DNA from: VRUE01 sp963817905
GTDB lineage: Bacteria > Actinomycetota > Thermoleophilia > Solirubrobacterales > 70-9
Assembly: GCA_963817905.1 (NCBI GenBank)
Contig: CAWFPS010000002.1
Location: 620,001 to 684,000 of the forward strand
Direction of reading: 5' to 3'
Length of the DNA: 64,000 bases
In this document: piece by piece, positions 25,201 to 31,379 of the stretch
Layout of the letters: every line of letters begins with the position of its first letter
How positions within the stretch are numbered: the stretch's first letter is position 1
Notes under the pieces: model-generated
Databases searched by the model: none
Seen by the model: the letters and a program-made list of their open reading frames with translations, nothing else
What the model was told of the DNA's origin: nothing
Translations under genes and position numbers: made by a program

Positions 25201-25441
25201 CTTTCAGGTGGTCGGCACGCGCTCACTCGGGGACGGCGGCGGCGCGGCGCTGGCCGCTCACGACGGAACTCTTGCCACCCTTGCGGTCGGGCAGTCGACG
25301 GTGAAATTGATCCCGTTCGGGGCTCCGGCCTGGAGCCAGGAGATCTGCGATCGCACCCACCAGTTCCTCAGTCCGGCCGATTGGATCGAGCTGGTCGGAC
25401 CTTGGCCACCCTACCAGCGCCCCTGCAGGCCGCCTGCCTAG
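22223..25441 (+). CDS. Membrane protein: degenerate Lon-like protease domain plus beta-propeller
   Basis: 1072 residues in three parts. Residues 195-340 resemble the Lon (S16) proteolytic fold: GPVHGESAGMALAVA around Ser224 matches the Lon GPSAG serine loop, RRVQGIAEKLAEK (262-273) matches the GGLKEK lysine loop, and GIEVVPIASLDEAMRKA matches the final Lon strand and helix. At the usual catalytic lysine position an alanine appears (QGIAEK). A membrane span lies at about 346-364. Beyond it, residues 420-1060 carry repeated WD40/TolB-like blades (VSWSANGERVAVGSQEGDVS, VAWSPDGGVLAVVGNGG). The propeller would lie on the opposite side of the membrane from the Lon-like part. The domain reading is by eye; the function is unknown. 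Confidence 0.7.
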   Translation: MYSESSGDAAEFLEGCRTALGDERLDELAEHASGHSPQLREIDDNFGSGRRARAIAHLALALATDLDDSERARHLQEAIELWTPEEDALPAEVPVTLASGAAATTLAQICLGEHRLRLEALHDVALELCGESPKGLRRATSTVPVVVNGAGLLLLVEARLVSGGLPGVFEGPQAALANRDEKWRQMERTVDELILRQDGPHAIRYLLRNNADSKLRLGPVHGESAGMALAVASRQAAKRRSLPLDAHTAIAAAVADDGQARRVQGIAEKLAEKEPKTGEPEVHHLQRRVVRLLVEKEQAKGLAPDGIAQDRTVNREAVVAAGIEVVPIASLDEAMRKARLRLRRPALIAIAVTLTVAIAIAFALTRGGTDSGVERRVAESQLSEKVDAAARRLASSEPDRVALLRAEEATVQPSAVSFSALFDADLGVGKRITSFRPREGVASEVALADGRRLVVTGGANGELRAWDSRTREEEVISRDALEDEARMLATSDDGRLIVVAGTGSVLLAERSSSGLFAELEEELSSGASAVAFSADGKALYVGAEDSLGVSRFKAGRWSPIEWSSVDAGGHYVRDVFPLDADHVAFCIETTGNNQELRRLDLRRQALSVVRDPGGGTVPCPAAQLRPGVIATTHGPDYREVRIGRLEGARWRQVGYHRLPEELDVLGEVPGGRLVYTAGDSGITTLSESGEVVAEAPLHPSDVDISVGRGGRSFAVVSGNGMVRVESLEGEDPLTPRLRLSNTSSLGWAVSWSANGERVAVGSQEGDVSVFDPRDPDAGALVWRHVFPGMVRAVELDPLGHWVWAAGDTGQVARIDARDPTADIHYSVALGGVIRDLELSPNDKNLAVAGVPGVGVVLMRPDVEGFESGGEEIDAIGIAWLDNDRLLVSSGADSEGDRSKAILRILNTHLKQVGGSTPTGDSGMISVRVHGERAAAVGFSGRLEIFDVAGDTPRLLRMVSTENELATDVAWSPDGGVLAVVGNGGKVTFLETRTFQVVGTRSLGDGGGAALAAHDGTLATLAVGQSTVKLIPFGAPAWSQEICDRTHQFLSPADWIELVGPWPPYQRPCRPPA

Positions 25442-27156
25442 CAGGGTGAGGTCGGCTCTGCCCGGAGTTCGAGGCGGCGGAGCGTGCCGGCGCCGTCGGC
25501 ATGGGCGAGCAGCGATCCCCCGTCGAGTTTGTAGGAGTAGTCGACCGCATCGGTCGGACTGAGACCGGTTTGGTCCGCGGGCCGGCCGAAGCGCTCGAGC
25601 ATCAGGTCGACGGTGTCGCCTGCGCGCAAGGCATCGTCGATGCGGGGCCCCCGCGCCTTTACCGACCCGACCCCGGGCTGCAGGTCCGAGAGCGGGTCCG
25701 GTTCTTCGTCTGCGTCTTCATATTCGTCGACCTTGGGCGGGCCGTCTAGGGTGGTGACGCGGATCGCGGCAAGACGGTCGTCCCTGACCTCCCCCTCAAA
25801 GCCAAGCTTCCGGTTTGTGAGGAAGTCGGTCGGGGTGACGGTGCCGCAACCGGTCGAGTCGAGCTGGAAGGTGAGCGGAGTCGAGGTGTCGTTCTGCAGC
25901 TCAGTCGGAGTCATCCCCATCCGGAGTGGGCCGAAGCCTCCCATGTCGAGTCGCATCACCGTGCTCAGTGCCGGGCCTTCGCCGCCGTAATCGGGGGCAG
26001 CGCGCGAGTGGGCTGGCGAGAAGCGCACCTGGACGGTGTTCCTGGGCAGGGTCACAACCCGGTCGCTGGCGGGATCTTCGAGGGTTGCTTCGCTGGTCGC
26101 GACGCGCATGTAGATGCTTTGCGGACACCCTTCGTCGTCATTGCAGATCCTGCCCCGCACCCGGGCGATGCGACCATCGGCGGCGAGGTCGAGGTCGAGC
26201 AGGCCCCGTTCCCGGGCGACCCAATCGCCATCTTTCAATTCGAGCCATGAATAGGAGGGGTCGTCGTCGCATTCGAGGTTTTCGGCCGATCCGATCCAGT
26301 CGCCGGTCCTCAGGGCGAGGAGGGAGATCCCCCTTGCCGTGATCAGGCGGCGGACGCCCCATCGGCGTTCGTCTCCCTGTCGGGGCAGGTCGGGCACCTC
26401 GGTGCCGATCGATCCGATCTCGTCCCCCTCCAGGCAGGCGCTGCCCGAGCGACGCTCGATCCAGGCCGCACCTCCACCTTCGAGCTGCATCGGCTCTGCC
26501 GGGAAGCCGGTCCCCTTCGCGACCTGGCTGAATTGTGCCGTCTGCGGGTCGTAGAGGAATGCCCGCACCGGCCCGCCTCTTCCGGAGAACACGGTGTATT
26601 CGCCCAGGACCAACCAGCGTTCGCCGAAGGGCATGACCGCGTCAACCCCGGTGGTCGAGGCGTATCCGGGTCGCTGGAGGTGGTGCAGGTGGAACGGAAA
26701 GATCAGGCGTTTTCCGTCGGGGAGGTATTCGGTGAAGCGACCTTGGTAGCTGGCGACGACGACGCCCTCCAAGCCTGGGTCTGGGGATCCAGTGACGCTG
26801 TGCCAGGCTCGGCGCGCACCGGTCTCGACATCGACCATTTCGAGCGTGAGCCCCACTTCTTCTTCGTCACCGGAAACGGTCCAGGCGAGCTGGCGGCCAT
26901 CGCCCGACCAATCGAGTTCAATCGGGACATCACCCGGCGCCAGTTTGGCGACATATCTGATCCGACTGCCTTCGACGACGCCGATGCGCCTGCCGGCAGC
27001 GAAGGCGAGGAGTTGGTGGGCCTGGGACTCGACCGTCTTGACGCGGGACGGAGGTAGCCCGGCATCGCCGCCTTTGCTGGGGGCACCGCACCCAACGATC
27101 AGTGCCGGTATGAGCAACAGGCCAATTGGGGCTGTTAGCCGCTGCATGGCCCCCAC
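25438..27156 (-). CDS. Beta-propeller-like lipoprotein (paralogue 1)
   Basis: A 572-residue exported lipoprotein. The signal peptide LLLIPALIVGC has a lipobox at Cys23. Motifs such as WSGDGRQLAWTVS and VDVETGARRAW look like TolB/WD-type blades. The C-terminal domain (LRAGDTVDLMLERFGRPADQ) is separate. It is paralogous to the next gene along the strand, sharing the lipobox, blade and C-terminal motifs in the same order, and overlaps it by 22 bases. It is convergent with the Lon-like/propeller gene, overlapping by four bases. Confidence 0.7.
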   Translation of the reverse strand: MGAMQRLTAPIGLLLIPALIVGCGAPSKGGDAGLPPSRVKTVESQAHQLLAFAAGRRIGVVEGSRIRYVAKLAPGDVPIELDWSGDGRQLAWTVSGDEEEVGLTLEMVDVETGARRAWHSVTGSPDPGLEGVVVASYQGRFTEYLPDGKRLIFPFHLHHLQRPGYASTTGVDAVMPFGERWLVLGEYTVFSGRGGPVRAFLYDPQTAQFSQVAKGTGFPAEPMQLEGGGAAWIERRSGSACLEGDEIGSIGTEVPDLPRQGDERRWGVRRLITARGISLLALRTGDWIGSAENLECDDDPSYSWLELKDGDWVARERGLLDLDLAADGRIARVRGRICNDDEGCPQSIYMRVATSEATLEDPASDRVVTLPRNTVQVRFSPAHSRAAPDYGGEGPALSTVMRLDMGGFGPLRMGMTPTELQNDTSTPLTFQLDSTGCGTVTPTDFLTNRKLGFEGEVRDDRLAAIRVTTLDGPPKVDEYEDADEEPDPLSDLQPGVGSVKARGPRIDDALRAGDTVDLMLERFGRPADQTGLSPTDAVDYSYKLDGGSLLAHADGAGTLRRLELRAEPTSPC

Positions 27157-28889
27157 TCGCCCTTGCTGAGTTCGACGCGGCGAACGGTTGCGCCGCCGTC
27201 GACGATCACAGCCAATCTGGCGCCGTCCGCGTCGAAGACGTATTCGGTCGTCTCGGTCTCGGGTTTGGCATTGGTCTCGCTTGGCGTGCCGTAGGCACGG
27301 AGGAGGCGATCGGCGTCGTCGCCAGCGCGCACCCCACGGTCCGTGCGGGGGCCGCGGGGTTTGATTGCGCTGACGTCCGGCTGGACTTCGGAGAGTGGAG
27401 CGTGCGTTTCATCGACGGGACTGTCGAGGGTGCTGGCGGTGATCGCGACGAGCCGCCCACCGGCCAGCCGGCCCTGGACGCCGAGCTCACGGTTGGCGGT
27501 TGCATCGGCTAGTTCGACCGTCCCGCAGCCGCTGTGGTCAACTTCGAAGCGCAGAGCGGACGCAGTCCCCGCTTGTATCTCGGAGGGGGTTGAGCCGAAG
27601 CGAAGCGAGCCGAGGCCGTCGGAGTCGAGTGTCAGCTTGTCATCGATCGCCGGGCCGCGACCGACCGTGCGCTTGACGGAGATCGGGGTGGCCGGCGAGA
27701 ACTTCACCTTCCGGGTCCATGCCGGCAGTGGCAGGTGCGAGCCATCCGGGAAGTCGAGGAGGGCGGCGCCATAGCGCAGGATCTCGTACTCCCTCTCGCT
27801 CGCGCCTTCGCAGCCGGCCGGGAGGTTGTATGAGCCGGGACCGTAGGGGTGGCAGACACCGCCGTCGACTCGAGCGACCCGACCATCGTCGGCAACGTCG
27901 AGTTCGACCAGGCCTCCGCCTCGATCCACCCAGGCGCCTCCGTGCAGGGACAGCCAATGGTATGAGCCCTCGCCCCGTTCGCAGTCTTCTTCGTAGCCAG
28001 ACCGATCCTCGTGTGGGGGCCCGGTCCCGCGCGCCAGGGCCTCGATCTCGCCGTTATCGACGATCACCTTGTTGATTCTCCAGCTACGGTGGTCGGGCCG
28101 GGAGGGGAGGGGTGGCGGCCGGACGCGGTACCCGGCGAGGCGGTCTGAGTTTCGGCAAGTGTCCACGATTTCGGGGTGGATCCAGACGACTCGATCGTCA
28201 TCGAGGCGGGTCGGTTGAGACCAGTTAGCCCGGACGCTAAGGAGCGGGACCAAGGTCGGGTGCTCGGGGTCGAAGCGGAAGATCCGGTAGGACTCGGCGG
28301 GCATCGCAAGCCGTGCGCTGTTCTCTGCCGCGATCAGCCAGGCACCTTCGAGGGGAACCGCGCCGAGTACCTGGGTTGAGGTGGGTTCGGTCCGTTCGGG
28401 ATTGGGGGGAGGGGGGATCCTGACCGCGATCTGTTCTCTCCCGCCGTCCGGCAGGTACTGCGTGAGCGTCCCCTCGTAGCCGCCGACAACGACTCCGGTC
28501 GTACCCGGGGAAATGGGGCCGTAGACGTCTTGCCAGCGGTGGCGCTCACCAGTTTCGACATCAAGCATGGTGAGGTAGGAGGCGACACCGTTTGGACCGT
28601 CCTCGTAGTCGCGCCAGGCGAGCTGGCGGCCGTTGCCCGACCAGGCGAATTCTTCGATCACCGAATCGGAGGGCACGGTGGCGATCGTTCGGATTTGCCT
28701 TCCTTCGACGACGCTCAGATGGTTGTCGCCGGCGACGGCCAAGCGCTGTGGCTCCGGCGGGTTGATCGTATCGGTCGACGCCTGTAGGACAGCATCGGCC
28801 TGCGACCCGCAACCGACCATCGACAGTGCTGCCGTTCCTGCGATCAGACAGGCCAGGATTAATTGTTGAACGCCCCCGCACGGATTCAA
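27135..28889 (-). CDS. Beta-propeller-like lipoprotein (paralogue 2)
   Basis: A 584-residue lipoprotein with signal LIAGTAALSMVGC (Cys27 lipobox), WSGNGRQLAWRDYED and VDVETGERHRW blade motifs, YLPDGGREQIAV, and the C-terminal VRAGDDADRLLRAYGTPSE domain. It clearly arose by duplication with the downstream paralogue; both end in Gly/Pro-Cys. The TTG at 28889 is the only start in range and lacks a clear ribosome binding site. The region upstream (28890-29034) is probably its promoter, now next to the IS1595 element. Confidence 0.7.
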   Translation of the reverse strand: MNPCGGVQQLILACLIAGTAALSMVGCGSQADAVLQASTDTINPPEPQRLAVAGDNHLSVVEGRQIRTIATVPSDSVIEEFAWSGNGRQLAWRDYEDGPNGVASYLTMLDVETGERHRWQDVYGPISPGTTGVVVGGYEGTLTQYLPDGGREQIAVRIPPPPNPERTEPTSTQVLGAVPLEGAWLIAAENSARLAMPAESYRIFRFDPEHPTLVPLLSVRANWSQPTRLDDDRVVWIHPEIVDTCRNSDRLAGYRVRPPPLPSRPDHRSWRINKVIVDNGEIEALARGTGPPHEDRSGYEEDCERGEGSYHWLSLHGGAWVDRGGGLVELDVADDGRVARVDGGVCHPYGPGSYNLPAGCEGASEREYEILRYGAALLDFPDGSHLPLPAWTRKVKFSPATPISVKRTVGRGPAIDDKLTLDSDGLGSLRFGSTPSEIQAGTASALRFEVDHSGCGTVELADATANRELGVQGRLAGGRLVAITASTLDSPVDETHAPLSEVQPDVSAIKPRGPRTDRGVRAGDDADRLLRAYGTPSETNAKPETETTEYVFDADGARLAVIVDGGATVRRVELSKGEWGPCSG

Positions 28890-29042
28890 GAGCCGGGATC
28901 ATTTCAACTAAACAACTGCCTCCGAGCTACACCCGGGTTTTCAAGTCGGCACCAGCAGTACAAGCGGAGTGGAGCACGGCCCGTCGCAGCAACCGTTCCG
29001 TGAACGGCGATACCGCCGATCCTGCGTCTCCATAAGACGGGG

Positions 29043-30043
29043 TCATGACTATCCGGTTCCGTCAGGTGGCGTGCCTACAGTCGTCTTATGGGCAGGCCAG
29101 ACTTCCCGCGCAGCATTGTGGACTTCCAGGAACGATTCCCTGACGACGCCGCCTGCCTGGACTACCTGGCCGACTCCCGCTGGCCCGAGGGCTTTCGCTG
29201 TCCGGCCTGTGGCGGCCGCCGGTCCTGGGTGCTCGAGCGCCGCCACCTCTGGGAGTGCGCGGAGTGCCACCAGCAGACCTCGATCACCGCGGGCACCGTC
29301 ATGCACGGCACCCGCACCTCGTTGCGGCTCTGGTTCTGGGCCGCCTACCTGGTCGCGACCCACACGCCGGGGATCTCCGCCGTGCAGCTCCAGCGCCAGC
29401 TCGGGATCTCGCGCTATGAGACCGCCTGGCTGATCCTGCAGAAGCTGCGCCGGGCGATGGTCGCTCCCGAGCGCGAGCCGCTCAGCGGCGAGGTCGAGGT
29501 CGACGAGACCCTTGTCGGAGGGCGCCATGAGGGCCGCCGTGGCGGGCGCCAGCGCGAGGGCAAGGCCCTGGTCGGCGTCATCGTCGAGGTCCGTGGCCAG
29601 GGCTCGGGCAGGCTGCGCCTCGCGGTTCTCCCCGACGCCAGCCGCGACACCCTCACCAAGCTGGTGGAGGCGTTCGTCGTCCCTGGGGCGATCGTCCACA
29701 CCGATGGCTGGCCGGGGTACGGCAAGGCTCGCCGACGCCGGCTACCGGCACAGGCCCCGCTCGCAACGACGCGAACACCCCGATGCTCAGAAGCTCCTGC
29801 CCCGCGCCCATCGCGCCGCCTCCAACTTGAAGACCTGGCTGCAGGGCACCCACCGCGGAGTCTCGCCCGAGCACCTGCAGGCCTACCTCGACGAGTTCGT
29901 CTTCCGCCACAACCGCCGCCGCACCCCGATGGCTGCTTTTCAGACCCTGCTCGGACTGGGAGCCCTGCATGAGCCGACCACCTACCGGGAGATCGTCACC
30001 CACGAGGACCAGGCCGCAGCCTGAGCGAACCGGATAGTCATGA
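29043..30043 (+). mobile_element. IS1595-family insertion sequence
   Basis: A compact element of about 1.0 kb. Perfect 17-bp terminal inverted repeats: TCATGACTATCCGGTTC at 29043-29059 and its complement at 30027-30043. It is flanked by the direct repeat AGACGGGG (29035-29042 and 30043-30050, one base shared with the right terminus), the 8-bp target duplication expected for IS1595. It contains one transposase gene, frameshifted. The clean ends and target duplication show a fairly recent insertion into the gap between the lipoprotein pair and the unknown/TrlF-like pair. Confidence 0.92.
29088..30024 (+). pseudogene. IS1595-type transposase, frameshifted
   Basis: The first frame gives a zinc ribbon (CPACGG ... 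CAECHQQ, residues 38-65) and the DDE-like core with EVEVDETLVGGRHEG and VPGAIVHTDGWPGYGK. After AAG at 29724-29726 the frame breaks; skipping one base (29727) continues with LADAGYRHRPRSQRREHPDA, NLKTWLQGTHRGV and EFVFRHNRRRTPMAAFQ to the stop at 30024. The parts together make a complete transposase, so this is one +1 shift. It is either a disabling mutation or a sequencing error; IS1595 does not normally use frameshifting. Confidence 0.88.
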
Positions 30044-30050
30044 GACGGGG

Positions 30051-30352
30051 TTATCGGGCGTTGGGTGAACGCCGAGGCGGTGAAGGTGGCCAGCGTCTTC
30101 GCCCGAAGGCCGACTACTGCACCGCTACCCCGGACGCCCGCGCGGCGTCCGACGGTACCCGATAGCGTTCCAGGCGTCGTTACCCCCGGTGACGATCGGT
30201 GCATCTGCCAACAGCACCTCAGCGGAGCCCGGTTCTGACGCGAGCCGGGCTTCCGCGCTTCGGAAATCCGCCGGTTCGGTCGCCATGATCCGTACTGGCA
30301 GATGTACAACGCTCGGTGCAGTGCTAACCGAGCTTCACACCGGGAGGGCTGA
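30051..30352. other. Intergenic region without a supported gene
   Basis: About 300 bases between the insertion sequence and the next gene. No reading frame looks like protein on either strand. Only the GGGAGGG ribosome binding site of the following gene (30342-30348) is clear. The promoter of the downstream pair is presumably here. Confidence 0.5.
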
Positions 30353-31252
30353 TTGAGGGCCAAAGAGATGGTTGAGGGTGCGTCTTATGCCCTGAAGATG
30401 CCGGGTAGAGAGGATTGTCGGCGGATCACCTTGGTGTCGAAGGAAGCGCCGCGTCGTGGCCAGGTGTTGGTTCGCCTGGATGATCGGGGGTCGGGGCGAT
30501 CGGAGGTCGAAGTGCCGAGCCGGCGACTCAGGAGCGACTGGCACAATTACCGCGTTGGTGTGCTTGAGCCGGTTGACACGCCCGCGTTCGAGAACGTTGT
30601 GCAACTCCCCACCGGCGGCGATGTGGTCGAGCGCTCCGACGCCCCCGGATTCTGGATCGTCCGCAGGCTGGACTTGAAAGCCGAAGCCGTGTTGGTTGAT
30701 GGCGTCCTCGTCGGGTTGAGGCGGCGAGAAGTCATTCCGATCCAGCACCTGCGTCGCGCAACCACGCCGAGTCGTCCGTCAGAGCTCGACATCGAGGAGT
30801 TCCTCAAGCGTCACGGTCTGGCGCTACGTCTACCCGTCCCCGATCAGATCTGGGCGGTGAGCGAATGGTCGTCGGCCTCCGAGCCCACCCCCGAGCCTCG
30901 GGAGATCGCGCAGCGTCTCCTCTTCGGCCCGAAAGCCCGTGCGCAGTACAGGTGGATCGTCAGGAACTGCCCCCATGATCAAGAGGGACGCGAACTCGCT
31001 CAGGAGATCGCTGCAGAGGGCAAGATCCGCTGGCTCGACGAGGGCGATAGCGGCTACCTGACTGATGAGTACATCCGCTACTCAGTCCCGGGGCGCTTCG
31101 ACATAGTGCTCTTCGACGATCCATCCGGACAGGACGAGGTCTACGTCGAAAGGATCTTTGTCGCCTCAAGGCTTTGGCCTCGCCACAATCGGCGCCGCCG
31201 TCGGGGCCGAGGCGGCCGGCGCAGCCCGGAAGTAGCGAAGACTCGCTCTTAA
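30353..31252 (+). CDS. Hypothetical protein upstream of the PHP-SMC ATPase
   Basis: A 299-residue soluble protein with a basic tail (RHNRRRRRGRGGRRSPEVAK). The first 130 residues look beta-rich (VLVRLDDRGSGRSEVEVPSRRL). A second part, LDIEEFLKRHGLALRLPVPD onward, is mixed alpha/beta. No catalytic motif is recognised. TTG 30353 follows GGGAGGG at about five bases; ATG 30368 is an alternative. The 127-base gap to the ATPase gene allows either one operon or a separate promoter. The basic tail suggests nucleic-acid contact. Confidence 0.6.
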   Translation: MRAKEMVEGASYALKMPGREDCRRITLVSKEAPRRGQVLVRLDDRGSGRSEVEVPSRRLRSDWHNYRVGVLEPVDTPAFENVVQLPTGGDVVERSDAPGFWIVRRLDLKAEAVLVDGVLVGLRRREVIPIQHLRRATTPSRPSELDIEEFLKRHGLALRLPVPDQIWAVSEWSSASEPTPEPREIAQRLLFGPKARAQYRWIVRNCPHDQEGRELAQEIAAEGKIRWLDEGDSGYLTDEYIRYSVPGRFDIVLFDDPSGQDEVYVERIFVASRLWPRHNRRRRRGRGGRRSPEVAKTRS

Positions 31253-31379
31253 CGACATTTGCCCGTGACTTACGAGACGCACATTGAATGGATTGCAGTG
31301 CTTCCGTGTCGACGAGCACCCGAGCGCTGGGTCGTCGTTGCCCGCCTAGCCTTATCTTTCCCAGGGGAGACGCAGGGAA

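Noticed and set aside
29653..30363. 236-codon minus-strand frame across the IS1595 end and following gap
   Set aside because: It is antisense to the transposase for half its length and has no protein-like conservation signs in the rest.
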